From: Streptosporangium subroseum
Lineage (GTDB): Bacteria > Actinomycetota > Actinomycetes > Streptosporangiales > Streptosporangiaceae
NCBI RefSeq assembly: GCF_900188345.1
Contig: NZ_FZOD01000025.1
Coordinates: 1 to 64,000, forward strand
Length of the DNA stretch: 64,000 bases
Direction of reading: 5' to 3'
Made by a program: the position numbers and the translations under genes. Below the pieces are notes generated by a model. It worked only from the letters and a program-made list of their open reading frames with translations, was not told where the DNA came from and did no database searches. Positions 32,817 to 41,850 of the stretch are shown here, piece by piece (the stretch's first letter is position 1; the number at the start of each line of letters is the position of its first letter).

Positions 32817-33897
32817 CTACTTCGCCGGGGTGGCGAGCATCGCCCGGAACCTGGCGTCGAGCAGGTCGGCGGCTCCGCGCATGAGACGCTCCGCGATCAC
32901 GTCGACGTGCCGGTTGCGCCAGTCCGCGAGGTCGGTCCCGGCGACGAAGCGGTTGAAGGCCCCCATCGCCGGGCCGCAGTGGACCTGGTAGTCGACCTCC
33001 TGACCGGGGGCTCCGCGCATCGCCAGCCGGATGGAGTGGACGAAGTACCATCGGAAGATCAGCGCCATGCGGTGTTTGGGGTTCTGCTCCGCCCTCTCCA
33101 GCTCGTACGCCTTGCGCTCGGCCAGGTAGTCCCTGGTCTCCGCCCAGACCTCGTCGAAGGACCGGCCGAAATACTTCTCCTCGATCATCCGCCGGGTCGC
33201 CTCGTCGATCTCCTCCAGCGAGCCGTACCGGCGGTAGAGCTGGTAGAGCTTGTTGGCGCGGGCCGGGAACAGCGTGCCCTTCCTGGCCACCTGCACCTTC
33301 GCGCCCAGCTCGAACATGTCCCCCGCCGGGGCGTATGCGGTGTCCTGGACGTCGAGGCCGGCCAGCATCTCCTTGACCGCGTCCGACGTGCCGGCCTCCG
33401 GCGAGCACTGGTTGACCGAGCCGGTGATGACAAACTCGGCGCCGAGAACGAACGCGGCGGCCACCGCCTCGGGGGCTCCCAACCCACCGGACGCGCCGGC
33501 GCGGATCGGCTTGGCGTATCCGTGCCGGGCCATCTCCTCGTCGCGGAGGCTGAGCATCGCGGGCATCAGCGCGTACGCGGATCGGCCGTCGGTGTGACCG
33601 GCCGAGTCGGCCTCCACGCAGATGTCCTCGCTGATCGGCAGCTCCCTGGCGATCTCGGCCTCGGCCCGGCTGAGGGCCCCCTCCTGAACGAGCCTGCCGA
33701 GGAGGACGCCTGCCGGGGGACGCATGAACGCGGCGGCCACCTCCGGCCGGGAGACCTTGGCCATCACGTGCCTCAGCGAGCGAGTAGCCGAGAATCTCGT
33801 CGGCCTGGGCGCACAGGTCGGGGAATCGGTCGAAGACCTCGGCGCCCATACCTCTGCGTTGCGAACCCTGTCCGGGGAAGACCCATGCGACGGCCAT
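32817..33897 (-). pseudogene. Collapsed AT-PfaD (acyltransferase / enoyl reductase) gene
   Basis: From ATG 33897, with TAGGAGCG upstream, about 40 residues are a perfect acyltransferase start (VAWVFPGQGSQRRGMG then ADEILGYSLAE). The frame then breaks near 33770, and another frame takes over with VMAKVSRPEVAAAFMRPP and continues for 316 residues of PfaD-type enoyl reductase (EADSAGHTDGRSAYALMPA, GASGGLGAPEAVAAAF) to TAG 32817. Roughly 230 to 250 AT residues and the first half of PfaD are missing. Fused AT-PfaD proteins serve trans-AT polyketide synthases in trans. This copy cannot be an active AT and lacks the PfaD N-terminal flavin region. Confidence 0.75.
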
Positions 33898-33906
33898 CAG
33901 ACGCTC

Positions 33907-34640
33907 CTAGCGTTCCCACGGAAACCGCTGCTCCGTGGCGTAGTCGGTGAGACGTTGCCGTACCGTCGGAGACGACATCAGCCGGGCGAACTCCTGAACC
34001 GCCTTCTGCTCGACCTCGTCGGAGAGGATCCACATCGCGCGGAAGTAGCGCTTCATGTCGGTGATGATCGACTCATCCAGCTTGGCCAGCCGGAACGCCA
34101 GGCGGCGGATGACCGGGTCTGGCGCGTCGGTGAGCTCGTCGACCAGGTGGAACCGTTCGGCCTCCGCCGCGCTGACCGGCTGGGTGCTCAGCGTCATCGT
34201 GTAGGCCTTCTGGAAACCCACTCTGCGGATCAGGAACGGCAGCACGCAGCACGGCAGCAGCCCCCACAGCGCCTCGGGCAGGGCGAAGGTGCTGCGCGTG
34301 CTCGCGTAGACGAAGTCGCTCGCCGCGACGAGCCCGACACCGCCGCCCGCGACACGATGACGCGGGAGGTCGTGGTGAAGCGCTTGAGCAGCCCGAAGAA
34401 GGCCTCCCCGCCCTCCTCGGCCGGTCCGGTCGCCGCTTCGCCGAGGTCCATCCCGGTGCAGAAGACGCCGTCGCCTCCCTCCAGCAGGACGATCCGGCAG
34501 TCCGGCCTGCGCTCCGCGTCGTCGAGCGCGCGGTGCAGCTCCTCGATGACCTCCGCGTCGATGCTGTTCTGACGCTCCGGCCCGTCGATCGTGAGCCGCA
34601 CGATGTCTCGTACGGTGTCCACCCAGATGGAGTCCGCCAT
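33907..34640 (-). pseudogene. Enoyl-CoA hydratase of PksH (ECH1) type, frameshifted
   Basis: ATG at 34640 follows the HMG-CoA-synthase stop by two bases. The first 95 residues are a crotonase N-terminus with the oxyanion motif GGDGVFCTGMDLGEAA; FCTGMD is the form expected in ECH1 dehydratases rather than the SGGT form of ECH2. At about 34349 the frame shifts; the other frame gives GGGVGLVAASDFVYASTRS, then LPFLIRRVGFQKAYTM to the stop at 33907. A small deletion explains the break. ECH1 would dehydrate HMG-ACP in a beta-branching cassette. No ECH2 decarboxylase is seen in the window. Confidence 0.78.
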
Positions 34641-34642
34641 CG

Positions 34643-35875
34643 TCAGCTCCACCTGTATTCGCGGTGGAAGTCCGCGATGCGCTCCAGCACGAGCAGGCCG
34701 CGGTCCTCGAAGTGGCTGCCGAAGACGTCGCCGTAGGGCTCGGGGTCGAACACGGCGTCCCGGACGCCGAACGCCCGGTCCTCGTTGAGATCGGCCATGG
34801 CGTCGAACTCCTTCACGGTGAGCTGCCTGCGGTCGTCGAGCGCCGCACCCAGCCCGCGCTTCGCCAGTTTCTCCTGCGCGGCCTGGGTGATCACTCCGCT
34901 GAAGAACTCCGAGGCGCATCCCGATCCGTACGAGAACAGGCCGACGCGTTTGGGGCCGGCGAACCGGCCGTTGTCGATCAGCGAGCACAGGGCCATGTAG
35001 AGCGCGGCCGAGTAGGTGTTGCCCATCCGGACGCCGTAGGCGAGCGACGGTGAGATCCGCGACGCGAAGTCGGCCTCGACGTCGCGGGCCGACGCTCTCT
35101 TCTGCTTGCGCAGCAGCATCCGGTGCGCGCCCTTGACCATTCCGGCGAACGGCGTGTGCAGGGCCAGGTAGTCGAAGGTGTCCACGATGTCCGCTCCGGC
35201 GACCCGGTCACGATAGGCCGTGAAGCTCTCCTCCAGGCAGCGCATGTAGGACAGCAGCGACAGGTCGGGATTGACCGAGTCCATGTCGTGGCGGGGACGC
35301 AGCGTGTCCATCACCTCGAACGTGTGATATCCGCTGGCGCCGGCGTCCAGTTCCAGGATCTCGGGCCTGTCGCTGACGAGCATCGCGACCGCGCCCGCTC
35401 CCTCGGAGGGTTCCCAGTAGCTGGCCTTGGCGGTGGCGCTGGCCGCGTCGGTGGCGACGGCCAGCGCCTTGATCCCGGGAACCGGACTCGACGCCACGAT
35501 CCCCGCGGCGCTCATCAGCGCCGCCGTACCGCCGTAGCAGGCGTGTTTGACCTCGAAGGACCGGCAGCGGGGGCTGAGCCCGAGGTGGTGGTGGACGTAG
35601 GTGCTGATCGGCTTGCCGAAGTCCAGGCCCGACTCGGTGCCGACGATCAGCAGTTCGATCCGGTCGCGCTCGGCCGGGCTCATCGCGTCCACGATGGGCT
35701 TGGCGGCGTTGACCGCGTTGGTGACCGGGTCCTCGCAGGGCAGGTTGACCGACCGCTGGTCCATCATCAGGTTCGCGAAACGGTTCATGTCGAGATCGCG
35801 GTCCTCGAACAGTTCCCGCACGCCCACCGACGCCCTGCCGACGTAGGCGTTGATCGACTCGACGCCCGTGCCCAT
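34643..35875 (-). CDS. HMG-CoA synthase-like protein (PksG/HCS type) of a beta-branching cassette
   Basis: 410 residues, intact. The thiolase-like fold has the active-site Cys in EVKHACYGGTAALMSAAG near residue 110, the catalytic His in YLALHTPFAGMVKGAHR, and FSYGSGCASEFFSG near the end. In trans-AT polyketide pathways HCS condenses acetyl-ACP with a beta-ketoacyl-ACP to start beta-branching. The order is DUF6039-like, HCS, ECH, AT-PfaD, all minus strand with gaps of 10 bases or less. It is the only undamaged member, and no KS0 or ECH2 is present. Confidence 0.88.
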   Translation of the reverse strand: MGTGVESINAYVGRASVGVRELFEDRDLDMNRFANLMMDQRSVNLPCEDPVTNAVNAAKPIVDAMSPAERDRIELLIVGTESGLDFGKPISTYVHHHLGLSPRCRSFEVKHACYGGTAALMSAAGIVASSPVPGIKALAVATDAASATAKASYWEPSEGAGAVAMLVSDRPEILELDAGASGYHTFEVMDTLRPRHDMDSVNPDLSLLSYMRCLEESFTAYRDRVAGADIVDTFDYLALHTPFAGMVKGAHRMLLRKQKRASARDVEADFASRISPSLAYGVRMGNTYSAALYMALCSLIDNGRFAGPKRVGLFSYGSGCASEFFSGVITQAAQEKLAKRGLGAALDDRRQLTVKEFDAMADLNEDRAFGVRDAVFDPEPYGDVFGSHFEDRGLLVLERIADFHREYRWS

Positions 35876-35878
35876 CGG

Positions 35879-36764
35879 CTATGACCCGTCGGCGTCGACG
35901 AGATGCGGGACCATCAGGACGTCGTTGATGCTGATGGGGATGAACAACCGGTCCCAGGCGCCGCCGCCCTTGGACTGCGGTGCGCGTTCGCGGTCGTAGA
36001 CCTCCTTCTGCATGCCCTCGCCGCGGTCCACCTCGGAGACGGCCCTGTAGTCCTCCAGCTCACGTAGGTGGATCAGCCAGTGGATGGTCCTGCCGCCCCC
36101 AGGTCTGCTCGTAGAGGTACGACGTCACCTGACCCGGCAACGTCGCGTTGAGGTGGGTCTGCCAGTCGTAGGCGAACTGACGGCCCTCCTCGCGGAACTC
36201 GTACCTGACGTCCGCCGAGCGCAGGATCACCGCACCCGCGTTGGCCGAGTTGAGCTACTGGTCCCGTGGCTGCGGCCCCTGATACATCGCGGGCGGGACG
36301 AAGGTGTCGCTCGGGTCGTAGTCGTCGGGTTCGTGCGTGAAACCATGCTGCGCGCACAGGATCGTCTCCTGGAAGCTGCGCAGGACGAACATCTTCTCCC
36401 AGTTGCCGCCGCCTTTCTTCGGGAGGCGGTCATTCAGCGAGATGTCCTGGAAATCTGCGTCGTGATCGACCATTTTCAGAAGCCTGCGATATTCGTCGGG
36501 CCTCTTCAGGTGAACGAGCCAGTGCAGGCGGTCGTGAATTCCGAAGATCTCTTCGTAGCAGAACGTGGTGGCGACGCCTGCCTGCGCGCGATTCATGTAT
36601 CCGAGAAGATCTACGCTGAAGTCGCGCCCCTCCCGGGCCATTTCGTATTCGAGCATGCCGACCCGGTGAATGATAATCCCGGCGTTACCCGAATGCAGAA
36701 GTTCGTCGGCCGGAAGGGAGGTTTGGTGCTGGGCCGATCGTGGAGACGACCAGACGTCCGTCAT
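35879..36764 (-). pseudogene. Two-domain DUF6039-like protein broken by a stop codon and a frameshift
   Basis: ATG 36764 has the ribosome site AGAGGAGAG. The first half (169 residues) contains SGNAGIIIHRVGMLEYEMAR and DRLHWLVHLKRPDEYRRLLK. TAG at 36255-36257 interrupts it, and the frame continues directly as LNSANAGAVILRSADVRYEF. After an extra base in the C-run 36096-36100 it reads RTIHWLIHLRELEDYRAVSE to TAG 35879. The two halves are clearly homologous, as in NIPSNAP-like two-domain proteins. The DUF6039 name is from memory and tentative; no function is known. It is the first gene of the cassette and lies behind the shared operator. Confidence 0.6.
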
Positions 36765-36821
36765 TGGGAATCTCTCCTCTGTCATTGGCTTCCCGATGAA
36801 CATTTCTCGATCGGCGCCGGC

Positions 36822-36847
36822 CCGTCTACTCAATATTGAGCAGACGG
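36822..36847. promoter_or_regulatory. Shared inverted repeat, copy B
   Basis: CCGTCTACTCA (36822-36832) and TGAGCAGACGG (36837-36847) form 11-bp arms with one mismatch around ATAT. It lies 58 bp upstream of the DUF6039-like gene and 170 bp upstream of the divergent antiporter. The core and 4-base spacer match copy A at 24699-24720. Confidence 0.65.
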
Positions 36848-36930
36848 ACCGCTCCCCTCGCCGGGAACATTGGCCAGACCATCGGCGCTCCATCGCCGAA
36901 ACCGACGCCCCGCCGACCAGCGCTCACCAC

Positions 36931-36960
36931 CGGAAGCCACCGGAGGCCACCGGAAGCCAC
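36931..36960. repeat. 10-bp tandem repeat, three copies
   Basis: CGGARGCCAC is repeated three times exactly in register between the shared operator and the antiporter start. Confidence 0.7.
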
Positions 36961-37017
36961 TGCCGTCCACTCCCACTCGCCGGCAACCTGCCCGATCCAC
37001 CCATCGGAGATCTCGCA

Positions 37018-38313
37018 GTGCTCGCTCTACAGCCCGTCATGCCTCTCGGCGCCCACCAGTTGCTGATCTTCGTGCTTCAGGTGGGCCTGCTTCTCATGCT
37101 CGCGGTCCTCCTCGGACGTCTCGCCGTACGGCTCGGCATGCCCGCGATCGTCGGGGAGCTGGCCGTGGGCGTGCTACTGGGCCCGTCGCTGCTGGCGCAC
37201 GTCGCCCCCGCAGTCTCCGACTGGCTGCTGCCTCGCGAGGCCGGCCAGTTCCATCTGCTGGACGCGGTGGCCCAGATCGGCGTGCTGTTGCTGGTCGGCC
37301 TCACCGGCATCCAGATGGACTTCAAACTGGTACGGCGCCGCGGCGCCACCGCGGCCAAGATCAGCATCGCGGGGCTCGTCATACCACTGGGGTTCGGCAT
37401 CGCCACGGGATACCTGCTGCCCGCCTCACTGCTCGCCGACAACGTGGACGTCACCGTCTTCGCGATGTTCCTCGGCGTCGCCATGTGCGTCAGCGCGATC
37501 CCCGTGATCGCCAAAACGTTGATGGACATGAACCTGCTGCATCGCAACGTCGGGCAGCTGTGCCTGACCGCCGGCATGCTGGACGACGCCTTCGGCTGGT
37601 TCATGCTCTCGGTCGTCTCCGGCATGGCCACCACCGGCATACGCGCGAGCGGGATCGCGCTCTCGCTGCTCTTCCTGGTCGTGGTCTTCGCGATCGTCGT
37701 CGGGCGCCCGCTGGTCCGCGTGGTGATGCGGCACGCGCGCGAACCCGGGACCGCCGTCGTCACCGTCGTCGTCATGGTGCTGCTCTCGGCCGCGGGCACC
37801 CACGCCCTGGGGCTGGAGGCCATCCTCGGCGCGTTCGTGTGCGGCATCCTCATCGGCCGCTCGGGCCGGGTGGAGGCCGCCTGGCTGGCCCCGCTCAACA
37901 CGGTCGTGCTGAGCGTGCTCGCGCCGCTGTTCTTCGCCACCGCCGGCCTGCGGATGGACCTCACGAGACTCACCGAGCCGTCCGTGCTCGCCGCCGCCGC
38001 GGTGGTCCTGGTCGTGGCCGTCGCCGGCAAGTTCCTCGGCGCCTACATCGGGGCCAGGCTGAGCCGGCTCACCCGCTGGGAGGCACTCGCCCTGGGGGCG
38101 GGTATGAACGCGCGCGGGGTCGTCGAGGTCATCGTCGCGATGGTGGGACTGCGGCTCGGCGTGCTCAACGACGAGACCTACACGATCATCGTCCTCGTCG
38201 CCATCGTGACCTCGCTCATGGCCCCGCCGATCCTGCGGTTCACGATGAACCGCGTCGAGCAGACCGCCGAGGAGAGACTACGCCTCGCCGAACACGACGA
38301 GCTGGTCCGCTGA
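37018..38313 (+). CDS. Cation:proton antiporter (CPA2/Kef type)
   Basis: 431 residues from GTG 37018 behind GGAGATC; ATG 37039 is an alternative. There are about 12 membrane segments. CPA2 features include VGELAVGVLLGPSLLAHV, VGLTGIQMDFKLVRRRG, GMLDDAFGWFMLSVVSG with the ion-site aspartates, and NARGVVEVIVAMVGLRLGVL. It has no cytosolic TrkA-N domain. It exchanges Na+ or K+ for protons at the membrane. It is divergent from the beta-branching cassette and could share its operator, as antiporters sometimes accompany ionophore clusters (inference). Confidence 0.9.
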   Translation: MLALQPVMPLGAHQLLIFVLQVGLLLMLAVLLGRLAVRLGMPAIVGELAVGVLLGPSLLAHVAPAVSDWLLPREAGQFHLLDAVAQIGVLLLVGLTGIQMDFKLVRRRGATAAKISIAGLVIPLGFGIATGYLLPASLLADNVDVTVFAMFLGVAMCVSAIPVIAKTLMDMNLLHRNVGQLCLTAGMLDDAFGWFMLSVVSGMATTGIRASGIALSLLFLVVVFAIVVGRPLVRVVMRHAREPGTAVVTVVVMVLLSAAGTHALGLEAILGAFVCGILIGRSGRVEAAWLAPLNTVVLSVLAPLFFATAGLRMDLTRLTEPSVLAAAAVVLVVAVAGKFLGAYIGARLSRLTRWEALALGAGMNARGVVEVIVAMVGLRLGVLNDETYTIIVLVAIVTSLMAPPILRFTMNRVEQTAEERLRLAEHDELVR

Positions 38314-38340
38314 GTCCGCCGGCGGCACGCCGTGATATCG

Positions 38341-38384
38341 GAGCGCCCGGCCGGAGCGGGAGTGCCGCCCCGGCCGGAGCGCTC
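38341..38384 (+). terminator. Large hairpin after the antiporter
   Basis: GAGCGCCCGGCCGGAGCGGG at 38341 pairs with CCGCCCCGGCCGGAGCGCTC ending at 38384 with a few mismatches, about 28 bases after the stop codon. Confidence 0.65.
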
Positions 38385-38610
38385 AGCCGAGGCCGTTCTT
38401 CACGGCGGTGACCGGCTCACCGTCGGCCGCAATGATCGAAGGGCCCGTTCCCAACGGTCCCCGCAACGGCAAAATTGCCGAATGACGTCGAATATAAGTG
38501 AGAGTGTCGGAGAACCTTCTCGCCTCCCGATGCCCTCACCTTCGCAGCGGCCGGTTGGTGCTCGTCATTTCATGCCCGGCTCCCACCGCCCGGTGACGTG
38601 CCGCCCCGGA

Positions 38611-40116
38611 TCATCGGGATGAGACCTCGGCGTCCAGAGCCGCGACGACGCCGTCATAGGTCCGGCGGGCACGTTCAGGGGTCCCGTGAATGGCTATGAT
38701 CCCGACCTTCCCCGTGTGCGCGATTCCTCCGAGCATGTAGAAGATCGCGCCGCATCTGGTGGCACTGCTGTAGCCCAGCCCATGCCGGAGAGCGATGTCG
38801 ATGACATCGTCGGGGCCGAACATCCGATACTCGTCGCGTTGCAGCCTGTCACTCGCGTAGTAACACCGAGGTTCTCCCTCGGGAGTGAGATACTCGGCTG
38901 AATCGCGGCTGTAGCGACCCTCGACCAGGCCGTGCAGATGGAAATAGGGCGTCGTTCCGCCGCCGATGCGCAGATTCGTTTCGAGTGCGTGGTGACTCCA
39001 ACCGGCAGGGGTGCGCTCTGACACGAAGTCGATGCTGAGCAGTCCGAGAGCGGACCTGTCGGCAAGGGCTTTACCCGCTCGCAAGGCGAGTTCCTGGATA
39101 TCCATCCGATACGACGGGTGAGCGGGAAACGCCGAGGCGACGAAGACCTGCTTCGCGGCCCCGCCGAGTATCTGGTCGTGGGTCGTCAGAACGCGTACCT
39201 CGCCTGTCGGGGTGATGTCGAGCTGCGCGGCCGGGGACCGAGTCTCCGCGGCGTCGACATGACGTTCTACGATCCCGCCCATCTCCTGCCACTTGGTCAT
39301 ATAGCTTTCCCAGGTGTCCGTGCCCGTCCCGAACACGACACGTTGCGGAAGCTCTCGCTTGACCCAGTCCCCCAGGCCGGCATCGGGGGCGCCGTCAAAG
39401 GAGAAGAGCCCGTTCCCGCCACCGGCGAAGCTCTCGTTCAACTTGATGACGGCGCCGCGCACTTTCGGGTGTACGGACTTCAGCTCGGCCAGCGCCTGTA
39501 TCAGGTCGCCTTCGTCTCTCAGGTCCTCGTACCCTTCCAGGACCGGGACGCCGGCCGCTCGGAAGAACCGTCGCGCTCCGCTCTTGGAACCCAGGTACGA
39601 CAGGGCCGGATCGCACGCATAAAGAGGTATCCCCAGGCGCACAGCCAGCGTGCGCTCGGGTGCCCCGCTGCTGTAGGTCACCAGGCAGGCCTGGGACGAG
39701 CCCGAGACTTCCCGCCTGATCTTCTCGATCAGGTCCGGCCGATCCAGAACCTTCTGGGAGAGGGGCACCGGATCACCGTCGGCACAGTCCAGAAAGGTGA
39801 GACGGCGACGGGCATGGGAATTGGGCAGAGAGGTAACGGTGTCGAGTGCGTACTCGATGACCGTCGGATGAAGCCGCCTGTTGGTCACATAGATGACCCG
39901 CGTATCTGGATCGCGGAGCAACTGCATGGCGAAGAGGAGTCGCTCCTCATAGTGGATCATGCCCGGAATCTTCCGCAGCTCGTCACCGTCCAGGCTCACG
40001 CTGGGAACCACGACGACAACCCGCGGTCCTTGGCTCCCGACGGCCGTATACAGGGGCCAGAGCCGCTGCTGCAACCGGTCGAAGGCCTGTAGCTCCTGCG
40101 CGTCACCCTGTGTCAT
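38611..40116 (-). CDS. PGM1-related ATP-grasp peptide ligase
   Basis: 501 residues. The N-terminal part (RVVVVVPSVSLDGDELRKI, RVIYVTNRRLHP) and the ATP-grasp core (GAVIKLNESFAGGGNGLFSF, GIVERHVDAAETRSPAAQLD, ALGLLSIDFVSERTP, ALETNLRIGGGTTPYFHLHG with the metal-binding ETN) match the peptide ligase PGM1 of pheganomycin biosynthesis, followed by the PGM1_C-like region. PGM1 joins an activated nonproteinogenic amino acid to a ribosomal peptide. No pheganomycin-type amino acid pathway is adjacent. It is divergent from an unknown exported protein across a 554-bp AT-rich region. Confidence 0.85.
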   Translation of the reverse strand: MTQGDAQELQAFDRLQQRLWPLYTAVGSQGPRVVVVVPSVSLDGDELRKIPGMIHYEERLLFAMQLLRDPDTRVIYVTNRRLHPTVIEYALDTVTSLPNSHARRRLTFLDCADGDPVPLSQKVLDRPDLIEKIRREVSGSSQACLVTYSSGAPERTLAVRLGIPLYACDPALSYLGSKSGARRFFRAAGVPVLEGYEDLRDEGDLIQALAELKSVHPKVRGAVIKLNESFAGGGNGLFSFDGAPDAGLGDWVKRELPQRVVFGTGTDTWESYMTKWQEMGGIVERHVDAAETRSPAAQLDITPTGEVRVLTTHDQILGGAAKQVFVASAFPAHPSYRMDIQELALRAGKALADRSALGLLSIDFVSERTPAGWSHHALETNLRIGGGTTPYFHLHGLVEGRYSRDSAEYLTPEGEPRCYYASDRLQRDEYRMFGPDDVIDIALRHGLGYSSATRCGAIFYMLGGIAHTGKVGIIAIHGTPERARRTYDGVVAALDAEVSSR

Positions 40117-40670
40117 GAAGACCTCGGCTTCTCCAGCGGCGCCACCCCTTTGACGCCGCGGGCCATCGCGAAATACGAACCGTTCCTATCCGAGGCAAGT
40201 CGACATTTACCGACAAGTTGGACTTACCTTGCAGGGTCGACATACAAACGCAAAGTGTAGCAAATGTTGAAAAGTAGATCAATCCTCAATCGATTGGCAA
40301 ATTTTCTTAAATTTTATGTTTATCTCCGTTTTTTACGGATCTCGCATACGAGAAAACGGCAGGCCTCATCGGCATTGACATCAAGATGTTTCGCGACGAC
40401 GGTCGGGTCCGCCGCATGGCGCGCTCCCCTCAGCTCGCCGGATCGGCACGGAAACCGTAAAAACACCGGAGAATCCGGAATCACAGACCTCGAAGACGCG
40501 CAACATTCTTGACCGCCGAAACGAGGAAATTTTCGTTTACCCTTCCGGAAAACAAATCCCTCACCTCACGAAAGGACGGTCTATATATTTCCTGTGCCAT
40601 CAGTCGCGCCACAGAAAGAAACACCAACAAATCCCACCGTGGCGCGAAAATATGCATAGGAGCACGCCAT
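40117..40670. promoter_or_regulatory. Long AT-rich divergent regulatory region
   Basis: 554 bp between the divergent PGM1-related gene and the exported-protein gene, unusually AT-rich for this genome from about 40180 to 40640. Two GTCGACAT copies lie near 40199 and 40236. Short open frames on both strands (for example 40264-40512 plus) have no protein-like pattern. It may be foreign DNA or a large promoter with an untranslated leader. Confidence 0.5.
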
Positions 40671-41324
40671 ATGTCATCGAAGCGAAGATTCGCTCGAACC
40701 GCTGTCAGCTTCGCTTTCGCGGCGGCCGCCGTGTTCGGTCTCGGGGGGTTCTCTCCCGTCCCGCCGAACACCCCGGCCATCGCTCCCGCACCTCAGCCCC
40801 GAGCGGCGGAGCCGCCCCCGAAGCCCAAGGTCAAGGCTCTGACAGCCGTCGAGATCCGGGACAGGGGGCTGGACAACTACATCGACATGTCCCGCCAGAA
40901 GGAGACCGCTCCCACCCTGATCGACGGCGCCCAGGCCAAATCCGCCGCGAGCCCTCCTGACCCCACCCAGGAAAACTCCAAGAGCAGTAACAAAAGCCTC
41001 GCGTCAGGCTGCTGGTCTCTGGAGACCTACGATTCGGCCGCCCGCGCGGGAATCGCCTACCACACATGGTGCGGCGACGGCGTCAGCATCACCCACACCT
41101 CGACAAGCTGCGCCGGAAACTCGGCGCCCAACTACGTGTATGAGGGCTGCACGAGCGGTTCCAATTACGGAGTGGGCTGGAACGCCTGGGATGTCATAGA
41201 GGGATGGAATTTCTGCACTTCCTATGACTCCTCCACGGGGGCGTGCGCCACCCGAACAGACCCGTGGCAGGAGAACCGCTATGGCGCGGATGGGCAGGTC
41301 TGGCTCCTCAGGTGGGGTAGCTAG
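40671..41324 (+). CDS. Exported Cys-containing protein of unknown function
   Basis: 217 residues from ATG 40671 behind AGGAG. A signal peptide (KRRFARTAVSFAFAAAAVFG) is followed by a Pro-rich linker (PAPQPRAAEPPPKPK). A folded C-terminal domain of about 110 residues is rich in Trp, Tyr and Cys (GCWSLETYDS, YHTWCGDG, WNFCTSYDSSTGACATRTDP), with six cysteines suggesting disulfides. No family is recognised. It is divergent from the PGM1-related ligase and followed by an IS701 remnant. Whether the ligase and this protein act together is unknown. Confidence 0.65.
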   Translation: MSSKRRFARTAVSFAFAAAAVFGLGGFSPVPPNTPAIAPAPQPRAAEPPPKPKVKALTAVEIRDRGLDNYIDMSRQKETAPTLIDGAQAKSAASPPDPTQENSKSSNKSLASGCWSLETYDSAARAGIAYHTWCGDGVSITHTSTSCAGNSAPNYVYEGCTSGSNYGVGWNAWDVIEGWNFCTSYDSSTGACATRTDPWQENRYGADGQVWLLRWGS

Positions 41325-41451
41325 TACTCCAGCCGCAGATCGTGAGGCTGGGCAGGTTCGTGCGCCTGTGAACCTGTGGGGATAGGGCCACAACCACGAC
41401 AGACGGCCACCGCTGTGATCATTCAGGTGTGATGGAACTGAAGATCGTACG

Positions 41452-41850
41452 GTGGCCGCGTTGGCCGGAGTAGAACACCTCAGCGCCACCCGCCTACAGG
41501 CCGGGTTGGATGACGCGTTCGCCCATGTGGCAGGCCGGTTCAGGCGACGGGAGGTACGCCTACGCGCCCGAGCCTTCACCGAGGGGCTGCCGTCGGGTGT
41601 GGAGCGTAAAACCGGCTGGTCGCTGGCCGAATACGCCGGAGAGGTCACCCCTGATGGCATGCAACGGCTGCTGACCAACGCTAAACGGGACGTTGAAAGG
41701 GTCCGTGACGATGTCCGCGACTACGTGATCGACCACTGGGCACCGCCGACGGGGTGCTGGTTGGCGACGACACCGGCTTCGAGAAGAAAGGCCGGTGCTC
41801 GGCCGGAGTGCAGCGCCAGTACACCGGCGAGGGCATGCCCTTAACCTGGA
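41452..41850 (+). pseudogene. IS701 family transposase remnant
   Basis: From GTG 41452 the frame matches the N-terminus of IS701 DDE transposases: LDDAFAHVAGRFRRREVRLR, ERKTGWSLAEYAGEVTPDGM, RVRDDVRDYVIDHW. At about 41745 one base is lost, and the next frame gives DGVLVGDDTGFEKKG then SAGVQRQYTGE with the first catalytic Asp region. The element ends there; the remaining two thirds and both termini are missing. Confidence 0.85.

Noticed and set aside
33907..34640. Two separate enoyl-CoA hydratases (ECH1 and ECH2)
   Set aside because: The two frames join into one crotonase across a small frameshift. The second frame starts exactly where the first loses homology.
40481..40780. 99-codon minus-strand frame in the AT-rich region
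   Set aside because: It overlaps the ribosome site and signal-peptide codons of the exported protein and has no start signal or family pattern.
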